Assembly: GCA_023954095.1 (NCBI GenBank)
Contig: JAMLIQ010000003.1
Coordinates: forward strand, 1 to 64,000
Source of the DNA: Burkholderiaceae bacterium
Lineage (GTDB): Bacteria; Pseudomonadota; Gammaproteobacteria; Burkholderiales; Burkholderiaceae_C
DNA length: 64,000 bases
Direction of reading: 5' to 3'
Below are positions 35,186 to 44,913 of the stretch, piece by piece. Positions within the stretch are counted from its first letter, which is position 1; every line of letters begins with the position of its first letter. The notes under the pieces were generated by a model. That model saw nothing but the letters and a program-made list of their open reading frames with translations. It did not search any database and had not been told where the DNA came from. The position numbers were made by a program, and so were the translations under genes.

Positions 35186-35957
35186 GAGTGATCAAATTAT
35201 AGGTTTGCACCATTGGTTCGATTCACCGGCAGGGCGCTATGTGCTGGGCTGGGAGCAGACGCGCTTTGATGAGGCCGTCGCCGACGTCTTTGGCTACCAC
35301 AGCCTGCAACTGGGAATGCCCCTGCTCGAGGGGTTGCGCGCCAACCGCATGCCGCACCGCTGGCTGGCGCTGGATGAAGCACCCGCCCCGGGCGAGGGGC
35401 CGGTTCCCGATCTGCTCAGCCATGCCGTGGCGCTGCCTTTTCCGGACAACAGCTTGGACCTGGTGCTGCTGCCGCATGCGCTGGAGTTGAGCCACGACCC
35501 GCATACCGCCCTGCGCGAGGTGGCGCGCGTGCTGGTGCCCGAGGGCCGCGTGGTCATCACGGGCTTGAACCCGGCCAGCCTGTGGGGGCTGCGCCAGCGC
35601 CGTAGTCGTCTATATCGACGCTTGAGCGGCGGGCGGGGGCGCTCGTTTTTGCCTGACGTGAATGAGTTCATCGGCTACTGGCGCCTGCGCGACTGGCTGC
35701 GCCTGCTCAACTTCGAAATGGACGATGCCCAGTTTGGCTGCTACCGTCCGGCGGTGCGCACCGAGCAATGGCTGGAGAAATTTGCGTGGATGGACCCGGT
35801 CGGCGAGCGCTGCTGGCCCATACTGGGCGCCGCCTATTTCGTGGTAGGCATCAAGCGGGTGCACGGGGTGCGCCTGCTCGAACCCGCCTGGCGCGGCAGC
35901 CCGCAACGCGCCACGGCCACCATGCCGATTGCACGACGCACCGAGAAAAAACATTGA
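35184..35957 (+). CDS. class I SAM-dependent methyltransferase
   Basis: A 257-residue protein. The N-terminal HHWFDSPAGRYVLGWEQ is typical of the betaproteobacterial gene beside gloB. The methyltransferase_11 region (about 75-125) has DNSLDLVLLPHALELSHDP and LREVARVLVPEGRVVITG; motif I is weak. The substrate is unknown. It diverges from gloB with overlapping start codons and is followed by rnhA after 16 bases. Confidence 0.85.
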   Translation: MSDQIIGLHHWFDSPAGRYVLGWEQTRFDEAVADVFGYHSLQLGMPLLEGLRANRMPHRWLALDEAPAPGEGPVPDLLSHAVALPFPDNSLDLVLLPHALELSHDPHTALREVARVLVPEGRVVITGLNPASLWGLRQRRSRLYRRLSGGRGRSFLPDVNEFIGYWRLRDWLRLLNFEMDDAQFGCYRPAVRTEQWLEKFAWMDPVGERCWPILGAAYFVVGIKRVHGVRLLEPAWRGSPQRATATMPIARRTEKKH

Positions 35958-35973
35958 CCGACAGGAACATTGA

Positions 35974-36423
35974 GTGAACCAGGTACAGATTTATACCGAC
36001 GGAGCCTGCAGGGGCAACCCCGGCCCGGGTGGCTGGGGCGTGTTGATGCGTTCCGGCGCGACCGAGAAAGAACTTTTTGGCGGCGAGTTGGGCACCACCA
36101 ACAACCGCATGGAATTGCTGGCGGTGATCGAGGCCCTCGCGGCGCTCAAGCGTCCCTGCGCTGTCACCTTGTACCTCGACAGCGAATACGTGCGCAAAGG
36201 TATCACCGAATGGATCCACGGCTGGAAGGCCCGGGGCTGGCGCACCGCTGCCAAGCAGCCGGTCAAAAACGTGGAACTGTGGCAGCGCCTGGATGCGCTG
36301 GTGGCGCAGGGCGGCCACCAGATCGACTGGCGCTGGGTCAAGGGCCATTCGGGTGATCCGGGCAATGAGCGGGCCGATGCGCTGGCCAATCGGGGCGTGG
36401 AGCAGGCGTTGGGCCGTCGGTGA
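35974..36423 (+). CDS. rnhA: ribonuclease HI
   Basis: A 149-residue enzyme degrading RNA in RNA-DNA hybrids. The catalytic carboxylates are in [16 protein letters not shown] (Asp10), [10 protein letters not shown] (Glu48), LYLDSEYV (Asp70) and NERADALAN (Asp134). The start is GTG 35974 ([10 protein letters not shown]), shortly after the methyltransferase stop. Complete. Confidence 0.96.
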   Translation: MNQVQIYTDGACRGNPGPGGWGVLMRSGATEKELFGGELGTTNNRMELLAVIEALAALKRPCAVTLYLDSEYVRKGITEWIHGWKARGWRTAAKQPVKNVELWQRLDALVAQGGHQIDWRWVKGHSGDPGNERADALANRGVEQALGRR

Positions 36424-36549
36424 GGCGGCCTGTTTTTGTAAAGTCTGGGTAAAGACTGCCGTCTGCCCTGGTGGGTATGGGCGGCCCGGGCAATGCCCGG
36501 GGGTACGCGCTGCTACATTGCGCCATGGTGTAACCCGGTATGTCTCCAC

Positions 36550-37707
36550 ATGGCTTTCAAGGCACGCTCTCTTTTCATTGCAGCCATCGGCTTGGCCGTG
36601 GCTGGCACTGCCGCATGGCGCCTGCAAAGGGGTGCCCTCCCCGTTGCGCCGGAGGGTGTGCAGACACAGGGTGCCAGCAAGCCTGTGTCTGGCAAGGAAG
36701 GGGCGCAAAAACCGGTCAGCGTAGAGGTGGCGCGGGTGCGCACCATGGCCCTGCGCGACGAGGCGCAGGCCGTGGGCAGCTTGCGTTCGCGCCGCAGCGT
36801 GGTGCTGCGCCCTGAGGTGAGCGGGCGCGTGACGCAACTCCAGTTCAGCGACGGCGCCCGGGTGCGCAAAGGGCAGTTGCTGGTGCAGTTCGACGACCAG
36901 TTGCCCCGCGCCCAGGTGCAGCAGGCGCGGGCCGAGCTGTCGATCGCGCAGGCCAACCACCAGCGCAACAAGGAACTGGTGGCGCAGGGTTTTGTCAGCC
37001 AGCGTTCGCTCGACGAAAGTGCCGCCAATCTGCAGGTGGCGCAGGCCAAGCTGTCCCTGGCCGAGGCTACGGCGGCGCGCCTGCGCATCGTGGCGCCGTT
37101 CGACGGGATTGCCGGTATTCGCAATGTGAGCGTGGGTGACTACCTCAAGGACGGCTCCGACATCGTCAACATCGAGGATATCGACAGCGTGTTCGTCGAT
37201 TTTCGGCTTCCCGAGCGCTACCAGGGCCAGGTGCGTGTGGGCCAGGTCGCTCTGGTCGCGCTCGATGCCTTGCCGGGCAAGACCTATCAGGCCGAGGTGC
37301 GTGCCATTGACCCACAGATCGACGCCAACGGCCGCTCGGTGATGGTGCGCGCCAGCATCGCCAACGAAGGGCTGCAGCTGCGTCCGGGCATGTTTGCACG
37401 CGTCACAGTGCGCATGGGTGAGCGTCCGGGTGCGCTGGTGGTGCCCGAGGAAGCCATCGTGCCCCAGGGCGAGAGCCCCTATGTCTATACCGTGCAGCCC
37501 GGCAAGGCAGCCGGCGGCACCGTGGTGCAGCGGGTTGCGGTGCAGTTGGGCGTACGCCATGGCGGCATGGTGGAGGTGCGTGAAGGGCTGCAGGCGGGCG
37601 ACACCGTGGTGACGGCGGGACAGCAGCGGGTGCAGCGCGATGGCATGGCCGTGCGCGTGGTCGATCTGCCGCCAGCGCCCGCCGGGGACGCCTCCCAGGC
37701 CCGTTGA
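36550..37707 (+). CDS. RND efflux periplasmic adaptor (membrane fusion protein)
   Basis: A 385-residue HlyD-type adaptor. One N-terminal membrane segment (LFIAAIGLAVAGTAAW) anchors it. The biotinyl-lipoyl parts (VSGRVTQLQFSDGARVRKGQ and IVAPFDGIAGIRNVSVGDYL), a hairpin of coiled coils (about 115-175) and a beta-barrel domain follow. It links the RND pump 18 bases downstream to an outer-membrane factor that is not encoded here. ATG 36550 gives a normal start. Confidence 0.93.
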   Translation: MAFKARSLFIAAIGLAVAGTAAWRLQRGALPVAPEGVQTQGASKPVSGKEGAQKPVSVEVARVRTMALRDEAQAVGSLRSRRSVVLRPEVSGRVTQLQFSDGARVRKGQLLVQFDDQLPRAQVQQARAELSIAQANHQRNKELVAQGFVSQRSLDESAANLQVAQAKLSLAEATAARLRIVAPFDGIAGIRNVSVGDYLKDGSDIVNIEDIDSVFVDFRLPERYQGQVRVGQVALVALDALPGKTYQAEVRAIDPQIDANGRSVMVRASIANEGLQLRPGMFARVTVRMGERPGALVVPEEAIVPQGESPYVYTVQPGKAAGGTVVQRVAVQLGVRHGGMVEVREGLQAGDTVVTAGQQRVQRDGMAVRVVDLPPAPAGDASQAR

Positions 37708-37725
37708 TCCGATTCCCGCAACACC

Positions 37726-40700
37726 ATGCAACTGGCTGAAATTTCCATCCGCCGCCCGGTGCTGGCCACTGTGCTGTCGCTGCTGGTGCTCCTGATCGGC
37801 GCGGTGAGCTTTACCCGCCTGTCGGTGCGCGAATACCCCAAGATCGACGAGCCCGTGGTGACCGTCAGTGTGAGCTACGCCGGTGCGTCCGCCGAGGTGA
37901 TGGAGTCGCAGGTCACCAAGCCGCTGGAGGACTCCATTGCCGGCATCGATGCAGTGGATGTCATCACCTCCATCAGCAGGGCCGAGCGCAGCCAGATCTC
38001 GGTGCGCTTCCGGCTCGAAAAAGACGCCGATAACGCTGCCGCCGAGGTGCGCGACCGCACGGCCCGTGTGCGCAACCGCCTGCCCGACGCGGTGGATGAG
38101 CCCGTCATCGCCAAGGTTGAGGCCGATGCCTTCCCGGTGATGTGGCTGGCCTTCAGCAGCGACACCCTCTCGCCCCTGCAGATCAACGACCTGCTCAACC
38201 GCATCGTCAAACCCCGGCTGCAGACCGTGAGCGGTGTGGCCGATGTGCCCATCTATGGCGAGCGCCGCTATGCCATGCGGGTGTGGCTCGACCCGCAGCG
38301 CATGGCGGGCTACCGGCTCACCACGCAGGACATCGAGGACGCCATCCGCCGCAACAACCTGGAGCTGCCCGCCGGGCGCATCGAGTCGCAGCAGCGCGAG
38401 TTCAGCGTCACATCGCAGACCAATCTGGTCACGGCGGCGCAGTTTGCGCAGATCGTGGTGCGCACCGTCAACGGGTTTCCGGTGCGCCTCGCCGATGTGG
38501 CGCGCGTCGAAGAGGGTCCTGCCAGTGACCGCAGCCGCGTGCGGCTCAACGGACGCGAAGCCATCTCGGTGGGCGTGATCCGCCAGACCACGGCCAACCC
38601 GCTGGAACTGTCGGATGGCGTGCGCGCCATGCTGCCCGTCCTGAAGGCCGACCTGCCCGCCGACGTGATGGTGGACATTGCCAACGACAACTCGCGCTTC
38701 ATCGACCGTTCGGTCAAGAACGTCTACACCACCATCTTGGAGGCTGTGCTGCTGGTGGCGCTGGTGATCTTTGTGTTCCTGCGCACCGTGCGCGCCTCCA
38801 TCATTCCCATCATCACCATTCCGGTCAGCCTGATCGGCAGTTTCGCGCTGATGCAGCTGGCGGGCTTTTCCATCAACACCCTCACGCTGCTGGCCCTGGT
38901 GCTGGCCATCGGGCTGGTGGTGGACGACGCCATCGTCATGCTGGAGAACATCTACCGCCACATCGAGGAAGGGCTGGACCCGTTTTCTGCCGCCATCAAG
39001 GGCGCGCGGGAAATCGGCTTTGCCATTGTGGCCATGACACTGACTCTGGTGGCAGTGTATGCCCCCCTGGCTTTTACCCCCGGGCGCACCGGGCGGCTGT
39101 TTGTCGAGTTTGCGCTGGCGCTGGCGGGTGCGGTGGTGGTGTCGGGTTTTGTGGCGCTCACGCTCTCGCCCATGATGTGCTCGCTGCTGCTCAAGCACAA
39201 CCCCAACCCGCACTGGTTTGACCGTTTCATGGAACGCTGGCTCACCCGCCTGTCGCAGGCCTATGGCCGTCTGCTGCGCTGGCTGGTCACGGCCCGCTGG
39301 GGGGGCGGTGGCTGGCGCGCAGCGGTGTTCCAGGCGCGTTGGCTGGTGCTGGGGGTGATGGCGCTCAGTGGCGCCGGGGTGGCTCTGGTGTATCCGCAGA
39401 TGCGCCAGGAGCTCTCGCCCCTGGAGGACCGCGGCACCATCCTGGCCAGCATCAACGCGCCCGATGGATCCACGCTCGAATACACCAACCGCTATGCGCT
39501 GGAGCTGGAGAAAATCGGCCGCGACTACCCTGAGTTCGACCGCATCTTTGCCAGCATCGGCAATCCCACCGTGTCGCAGGGCAGCGTGGTCTACCGCACC
39601 GTGGACTGGGAAGACCGCAAGCGCAGCACGCTGCAGCTGGCGCGCGAGATGCAGTCGCGCATCTCCAATCTGCCGGGGGTGAATGCCTTTCCCATCACCC
39701 CGCCGTCGCTGGGGCAGGGCTTTCGTTCGCGGCCGCTCAACTACGTGATCCAGACCTCGGACAGCTACGAAGAACTGAGCGCCACGGCGGCCCGCATGCT
39801 CGACGCCATCGCCCGGAATCCCGGCATCCAGTCGCCCGATGTGGACCTGCGCCTGAACAAGCCCGAACTGCGCATCACCGTGAACCGTGAACGGGCCGCA
39901 GACCTGGGCGTGGGCGTGGATGTGGTGGCGCGTGCCATCGAGACCATGCTGGGCGGGCGCACCGTGACGCGCTACAAGCGCGACGCCGAGCAGTTCGACG
40001 TGATCGTGCAGACCGAGGGCCAGGACCGCACTGCGCCCGAGGATATCGACACCATCCATGTGCGGGGCAAGGGCGACGTGATGGTGCCGCTCTCCAGCCT
40101 GGTCAGCGTGCGCGAGAGTGTGAGCCCGCGCGAGCTCAATCACTTCGGCCAACGCCGCTCGGCCACCATCACGGCCAACCTGGCGCCCGACTATTCACTG
40201 GGCCAGGCCCTGGCCTTCATGGACCGTACGGCGGCCCAGGTGCTCAAACCCGGTTACACCACTGAACTCAATGGCATCTCGCGCGAGTTCCGCAGTTCGC
40301 AGGGCGCTCTGGGCATCGTGTTCGTGCTGGCGCTGGTGTTCATCTTCCTGGTGCTGGCAGCGCAGTTCGAGAGCTTCATCGACCCGCTGGTCATCATGCT
40401 GTCGGTGCCGCTGTCCATGGTGGGTGCGCTGCTGGCGCTGCAGTGGAGCGGTGGCTCGATCAACGTGTATTCACAGATCGGGCTCATTACGCTGGTGGGG
40501 CTGATCACCAAGCACGGCATCCTGATTGTCGAGTTCACCAACCAGCTTCGCGAGCAGGGGCTGGAGATGATCGATGCGCTGGTCAAGGCGTCGGCCCAGC
40601 GCCTGCGCCCCATTTTGATGACCACCGGCGCCATGGTGCTGGGCGCCATTCCGCTGGCGCTGGCCACCGGCGCCGGGGCCGAAAGCCGGATGCAGATCGG

Positions 40701-40848
40701 CTGGGTGATCGTGGGCGGCATGAGCCTGGGGACGGTGCTCACCCTGTTCGTGGTGCCCACCATGTATTCCTTGCTGGCCCGCAAGGCTGTTCCCGGCGCC
40801 CGCACTGGCGTGGAGAGCGCAGAGCAGGGTGGTGCGGCAACACCCTGA
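37726..40848 (+). CDS. RND efflux permease (AcrB/MexF-like)
   Basis: A 1040-residue inner-membrane proton-driven exporter. Twelve membrane segments in the 1+5+1+5 pattern with two large periplasmic loops. The proton relay is in AIGLVVDDAIVMLENIYRH (two Asp, near 400). The pair of adaptor and permease without outer-membrane protein or dedicated regulator nearby is common for this family; the drug or metabolite exported cannot be read from the sequence. Confidence 0.95.
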   Translation: MQLAEISIRRPVLATVLSLLVLLIGAVSFTRLSVREYPKIDEPVVTVSVSYAGASAEVMESQVTKPLEDSIAGIDAVDVITSISRAERSQISVRFRLEKDADNAAAEVRDRTARVRNRLPDAVDEPVIAKVEADAFPVMWLAFSSDTLSPLQINDLLNRIVKPRLQTVSGVADVPIYGERRYAMRVWLDPQRMAGYRLTTQDIEDAIRRNNLELPAGRIESQQREFSVTSQTNLVTAAQFAQIVVRTVNGFPVRLADVARVEEGPASDRSRVRLNGREAISVGVIRQTTANPLELSDGVRAMLPVLKADLPADVMVDIANDNSRFIDRSVKNVYTTILEAVLLVALVIFVFLRTVRASIIPIITIPVSLIGSFALMQLAGFSINTLTLLALVLAIGLVVDDAIVMLENIYRHIEEGLDPFSAAIKGAREIGFAIVAMTLTLVAVYAPLAFTPGRTGRLFVEFALALAGAVVVSGFVALTLSPMMCSLLLKHNPNPHWFDRFMERWLTRLSQAYGRLLRWLVTARWGGGGWRAAVFQARWLVLGVMALSGAGVALVYPQMRQELSPLEDRGTILASINAPDGSTLEYTNRYALELEKIGRDYPEFDRIFASIGNPTVSQGSVVYRTVDWEDRKRSTLQLAREMQSRISNLPGVNAFPITPPSLGQGFRSRPLNYVIQTSDSYEELSATAARMLDAIARNPGIQSPDVDLRLNKPELRITVNRERAADLGVGVDVVARAIETMLGGRTVTRYKRDAEQFDVIVQTEGQDRTAPEDIDTIHVRGKGDVMVPLSSLVSVRESVSPRELNHFGQRRSATITANLAPDYSLGQALAFMDRTAAQVLKPGYTTELNGISREFRSSQGALGIVFVLALVFIFLVLAAQFESFIDPLVIMLSVPLSMVGALLALQWSGGSINVYSQIGLITLVGLITKHGILIVEFTNQLREQGLEMIDALVKASAQRLRPILMTTGAMVLGAIPLALATGAGAESRMQIGWVIVGGMSLGTVLTLFVVPTMYSLLARKAVPGARTGVESAEQGGAATP

Positions 40849-40860
40849 CCGTGTGTTGGT

Positions 40861-40900
40861 TGCTATTTTAATGATAGCTATTAACGCTTTCCAGTATTGC
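40861..40900 (+). repeat. partial copy of the dispersed repeat after the RND gene
   Basis: TGCTATTTTAATGATAGCTA then TTAACGCTTTCCAG follows the left half of the dispersed repeat; the right arm has decayed. Confidence 0.4.
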
Positions 40901-40919
40901 CATGAAGGCCTTTTTCGCC

Positions 40920-42701
40920 TTATTCCTGGTAGCGCTGGAGGACGTATTCACCGGGCGCATCGCACAGCGCGCTCCGGGCGCTGATGGGCTGGGCTTTCTG
41001 CGGGGCAGAGGAGCGGGCCGCCAGCCAGCCCTGCCACGCGGGCCACCACGAGCCTTCGTGCTGCGGCGCCCGGTCGGCCCAGGCATCGGGCTCTACCCAG
41101 GCCCCCTGCGCGCGGCGGGTGTCCATCTGGTAACTGCGGTGGGCGTGGCCGGGTTCGGAGATGATGCCCGCGTTGTGCCCGCCGCTGGTCAGCACAAAGG
41201 TGATTTCAGCGTCACACAGGTGGTGCAGCTTGTAGACCGAGCGCCAGGGTGAGACATGGTCGCGCTGCGTGCCCACCATGAACACGGGCAGGCTGATGTC
41301 TCCCAGCGACACCGCGCGGCCTTCCACGCGGTAGCTGTGCGCAGCCAGCGCATTGTTCAGGTACAGCGCCACCAGGTATTCGTGGTGCATGCGCGCCGGC
41401 ATGCGCGTGGTGTCGGCATTCCAGGCCATCAGGTCGTTGGGCTGGTCGCGCTCGCCCAGCAGGTATTCGCGCATGCGCCGCGCCCACACGAGGTCGCGCG
41501 AGTGCAGAAACTCGAACGACCCCGCCATCTGCTTGCCCGACAGGTAGCCCTGCCCGCGCGTGATGTGGTCCAGCAGCGCAATCTGACCCTCGTCGATGAA
41601 CAGGCCCAGCTCGCCGGGTTCGGAGAAGTCGGTCTGCGCCGCCAGCAGCGTGAGCGACTGCAGGGGCGGCATCTGGTTCTGCCCTTGTACGCCGGTCTCG
41701 CGGGCCAGCGCGGCGGCGGCGATGGCCAGCAGCGTGCCGCCCAGGCAGTAGCCCATCGCGTGCACCGGCACTTTGGTGCCGTGCTGGGCACCGACGGCCT
41801 GCAAGGCATCGAGCACGCCCAGGCGCAGGTAGTCGTCCATGGTGAGCTGGGCGTCTTGCGCGTCCGGATTGCGCCACGACAGCATGTAGACAGTATGGCC
41901 CTGGCCCACCAGATAGCGCACCAGCGAGTTGTGCGGCGAGAGGTCGAGGATGTAGAACTTCATGATCCACGAGGGCACGATGAGCACCGGTTCGGGATGC
42001 ACCTTGGCGGTCTGCGGAGCGTAGCGGATCAGCTCGATCAGTGCATTGCGGTAGACCACCTTGCCCGGTGTGACCGCTACGTCCTGCCCTACGCGAAAGC
42101 GCTTCACCTGTTCGGCTTCGCCCGGTGTGGGCACCCCCGTGGCATCGGCCAGCCAGTGCTGCAGCCCCTTGCGCAGGTGCGCACCGCCTGATTCGAGCAT
42201 GTCGCGCTGCACCACCGGGTTGGTGGCGGGCCGGTTGGCCGGTGAGAGCATGTCCAGCCACTGCCGCGCAAAGAACTGGGTCAGGTCGGCATGGTGCGCT
42301 GTCATGCCGGACACCTGGGCGGCTTCGCGCCAGAACGCCTCGGTGTTGTGAAAACCGGCGCGCATCTGGCTGAAGGGCCACTGGGACCAGGCGGGGTGCC
42401 GAAAACGCGGGTCTTCATCGGGCGGTGCGGTCGCCTCGTCCGTGCCGGACACCGCCGAGCGCAGGGTCTCGCCTGCCAGCCGCGCAGCCAGCGCGGCCAG
42501 TTCCAGCTGGCGGCCCGGCGACAGCGCCAGGTGCCAGGCCCAGTCGGCCGCGGCCAGACCCAGCGACACGGGCGAGAGCCCGCCCGTGAGCGGCGCGATG
42601 GCGGCCTGCGTCAGCCGGTCGAGTTTTTGGGTGGGGGTTTCCGTGGAAGGCGCAGCGTCCTGGCCGGGGAGGGGGGGCGTGGGAGTAGTGCGTTTGGCCA
42701 T
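40920..42701 (-). CDS. phaC: class I polyhydroxyalkanoate synthase
   Basis: A 593-residue PHA synthase polymerising hydroxyacyl-CoA into granules. The lipase-like box with the catalytic Cys is GYCLGGTLLA; the catalytic Asp is in VGTQRDHVSPW and the His in SGGHNAGI. The PhaC N-terminal domain (SQWPFSQMRAGFHNTEAFW in form) is complete. ATG 42701 (MAKRTT) is chosen; a longer frame has no ribosome site. No phaA, phaB or phasin gene is nearby, so it is a stand-alone synthase, possibly an extra copy. Confidence 0.94.
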   Translation of the reverse strand: MAKRTTPTPPLPGQDAAPSTETPTQKLDRLTQAAIAPLTGGLSPVSLGLAAADWAWHLALSPGRQLELAALAARLAGETLRSAVSGTDEATAPPDEDPRFRHPAWSQWPFSQMRAGFHNTEAFWREAAQVSGMTAHHADLTQFFARQWLDMLSPANRPATNPVVQRDMLESGGAHLRKGLQHWLADATGVPTPGEAEQVKRFRVGQDVAVTPGKVVYRNALIELIRYAPQTAKVHPEPVLIVPSWIMKFYILDLSPHNSLVRYLVGQGHTVYMLSWRNPDAQDAQLTMDDYLRLGVLDALQAVGAQHGTKVPVHAMGYCLGGTLLAIAAAALARETGVQGQNQMPPLQSLTLLAAQTDFSEPGELGLFIDEGQIALLDHITRGQGYLSGKQMAGSFEFLHSRDLVWARRMREYLLGERDQPNDLMAWNADTTRMPARMHHEYLVALYLNNALAAHSYRVEGRAVSLGDISLPVFMVGTQRDHVSPWRSVYKLHHLCDAEITFVLTSGGHNAGIISEPGHAHRSYQMDTRRAQGAWVEPDAWADRAPQHEGSWWPAWQGWLAARSSAPQKAQPISARSALCDAPGEYVLQRYQE

Positions 42702-42861
42702 GGTGTGTCGTGATGGGGGTGAGTCCTGTCCCCATGATAGGCCGTGGTCTTCGGCGAGGCCATGGTGTGGCCCCTCCATTCATGCGATACGTGACCTGCC
42801 GCAAGGGGTGCGGGGTCGGGGCTTCTATGATGACCTTATCGTTGTTGCGCAAGGAGAGCCC

Positions 42862-43509
42862 ATGAATCCGCTCACCAAGATGGCCCTGGGCCTGATCGGG
42901 CAGTTGCGCCCCGAGGCCCCCACGGGCGATGGCACGCCGGTGGTGGTGCTGCCGCCACCCGACAGGGCGGGCGGTGTGCCGCTCATGCAGGCGCTGGCAC
43001 AGCGCCAGTCCGCGCGCACCTTTGACCCGGCTGCGCTGCCGAAGCAGACCCTCTCGGATGTGCTGTGGGCGGCTGCCGGTATCAACCGCGCCGACCATGC
43101 GGGCCGCACCGCCCCCAGCGCCATGAACGCCCAGGAGGTCGATGTCTACGTGGCCCTGCCCGAAGGCCTGTACCGCTACGACCCCGTGGCCCACGCCCTG
43201 CAGCGTGTGGTGGCCGCCGACGTGCGGCGCGTGACGGGCTACCAGGACTTTGTCGACACTGCGCCGCTCGACCTGATTTATGTCGCCGACCACACGCGCA
43301 TGAAGCTCGTACCGGCGGCGCAGCGCGAATCCTATGCCTCGGCAGCGGCCGGTGCCATGGCGCAAAACGTTTACCTGTATTGCGCAAGCGCGGGCCTGTC
43401 CACCGTGATCCGGGCCTGGATAGACCGCCAGGCGCTGGCCCAGGCCATGTCTCTGGGCACCGACCAGCAAATCCTGCTTTCGCAGACCGTGGGGGCCAGC
43501 GCGCCATGA
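42862..43509 (+). CDS. nitroreductase family protein (SagB-like)
   Basis: A 215-residue FMN-binding protein. QALAQRQSARTFDPAAL carries the basic residues that bind FMN phosphate; GRTAPSAMNAQEVDVYV and AGAMAQNVYLYCASAGLSTV are the other conserved parts. AAGGAGAG before ATG 42862 decides the start. Its stop overlaps the start of the next gene (ATGA), so the two work together. The substrate is unknown; the SagB-like type often acts as an oxidase or dehydrogenase in modified peptides or small molecules. Confidence 0.85.
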   Translation: MNPLTKMALGLIGQLRPEAPTGDGTPVVVLPPPDRAGGVPLMQALAQRQSARTFDPAALPKQTLSDVLWAAAGINRADHAGRTAPSAMNAQEVDVYVALPEGLYRYDPVAHALQRVVAADVRRVTGYQDFVDTAPLDLIYVADHTRMKLVPAAQRESYASAAAGAMAQNVYLYCASAGLSTVIRAWIDRQALAQAMSLGTDQQILLSQTVGASAP

Positions 43510-44906
43510 GCGCCGTGTTCGATCTGCTGCGGCTGTCCACCGTGTCGCTCGACGTGGCGGCGGCCCACCGGGGCGCGGCCCAGGGCATTGCCCAGCGGCA
43601 GCAGCGGCGCCTGGCGCAGCTGCTCGACGTGGCGCTGCGCGACTCGCGCCTGTACCAGGAACTGCTGCTCCCGGGCTGCAGCGCGCGCACGCCGCTGCAG
43701 CAACTGCCCGTGGTCACGCGCGGTCAGCTCATGGAGCGCTTTGACGACTGGGTGACCGATCCGCGCCTCAAGCTTGACGAACTGCGTGTCTTGACCGCCG
43801 ACCCCGAGCGCATTGCCGAACCCTGGCTGGGCCGCTACATGGTGTGGGAAAGCTCGGGCACCAGCGGCCAGCCCGGCATGTTTGTGCAGGACGCGCAGGC
43901 CATGGCCGTGTACGACGCACTGGAGGCCCTGCGCCGCAGCGCACCGCGCCCGCTGGCGCATTGGATGGATCCGCTGCAGCTGGCCGAACGCCATGCCTTT
44001 GTGGGCGCCACGGGCGGACATTTCGCCAGCCTGGTCTCGCTGCGGCGCCTGTGCGGCATCAACCCCTGGCTGGCGGCCAGCACGCGCAGCTTTTCCATCC
44101 AGGCGCCCACGGCCGAACTGGTGCAGTCCCTCAACGACTTTGCGCCCAGCGTGCTCATCACCTACCCGACCGTGGCCGCCTTGCTGGCCGATGAAGCGTG
44201 CGCCGGCCGCCTGCGCATTGCCCCGCGCGAGGTCTGGACCGGCGGCGAAACCCTGGGGCCCGCCGTGCGCGCCCATATCGAGCGCAGCCTGGGCTGTCCG
44301 CTGCGCAACAGCTATGGGGCCTCCGAGTTCCTGGCCATGGGCTGGGAGTGCCAGCACGGCCACATGCACCTCAATGCCGACTGGGTGATCCTGGAGCCCG
44401 TGGACGAACGCTACCGGCCCGTACCCCCGGGCGAGCCGCCTTACGCTGTGCTGCTGACCAACCTGGCCAATACGGTGCAGCCCCTGATCCGCTATGCGCT
44501 GGGCGACCATGTCACCGTGCACGCCGAGCCGTGCACCTGCGGATCGCCCTTGCCCGTGATTACCGTGCGTGGCCGCCAGGATGACCCTTTGCACATGGCG
44601 GGGCGGGACGGCGGCACGGTCACGCTGCTGCCCTTGGCGTTGACCACGGTGCTGGAAGACGATGCGGGGGTGTTCGATTTCCATCTGCGCCAGCTCGACG
44701 ACCACAGCCTGGCGCTGCGCCTGCCCTTGCATGGCGAGGAGGGGCGCGCAGCCATGGCGCGCTGCCGCACAGCCCTCAAGGCCTTTGCGGTGGCCCAAGG
44801 GCTGGCGCCCTTGCGCATCAAGGCCGAACTGGGCCAGCCCGTGCCGCGCGGGCGCAGCGGCAAGGCCTGCCGCATCGTGGCCTGCACGGTTCCGGGCCGT
44901 TCTTAG
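43506..44906 (+). CDS. adenylate-forming enzyme, phenylacetate-CoA ligase-like
   Basis: A 466-residue protein of the PaaK/CapK (coenzyme F390 synthetase) group. The AMP-binding P loop is WESSGTSGQPGMFV, with EVWTGGETLGP and NSYGASEFLAMGWEC as later adenylate motifs, and LIRYALGDHV near the end of the N-domain. The zinc-like HAEPCTCGSPLP segment is usual in the group. It probably activates a carboxylate. It starts inside the nitroreductase stop codon. No thioesterase, carrier protein or paa catabolic gene is near, so the pathway is unknown. Confidence 0.82.
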   Translation: MSAVFDLLRLSTVSLDVAAAHRGAAQGIAQRQQRRLAQLLDVALRDSRLYQELLLPGCSARTPLQQLPVVTRGQLMERFDDWVTDPRLKLDELRVLTADPERIAEPWLGRYMVWESSGTSGQPGMFVQDAQAMAVYDALEALRRSAPRPLAHWMDPLQLAERHAFVGATGGHFASLVSLRRLCGINPWLAASTRSFSIQAPTAELVQSLNDFAPSVLITYPTVAALLADEACAGRLRIAPREVWTGGETLGPAVRAHIERSLGCPLRNSYGASEFLAMGWECQHGHMHLNADWVILEPVDERYRPVPPGEPPYAVLLTNLANTVQPLIRYALGDHVTVHAEPCTCGSPLPVITVRGRQDDPLHMAGRDGGTVTLLPLALTTVLEDDAGVFDFHLRQLDDHSLALRLPLHGEEGRAAMARCRTALKAFAVAQGLAPLRIKAELGQPVPRGRSGKACRIVACTVPGRS

Positions 44907-44913
44907 GTTCGTT

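Noticed and set aside
35851..40152. A 1433-residue open frame on the minus strand across rnhA and the RND genes
   Set aside because: It is a shadow of GC-rich codon use: it covers conserved genes on the other strand and its His/Gln/Gly-rich translation matches no family.
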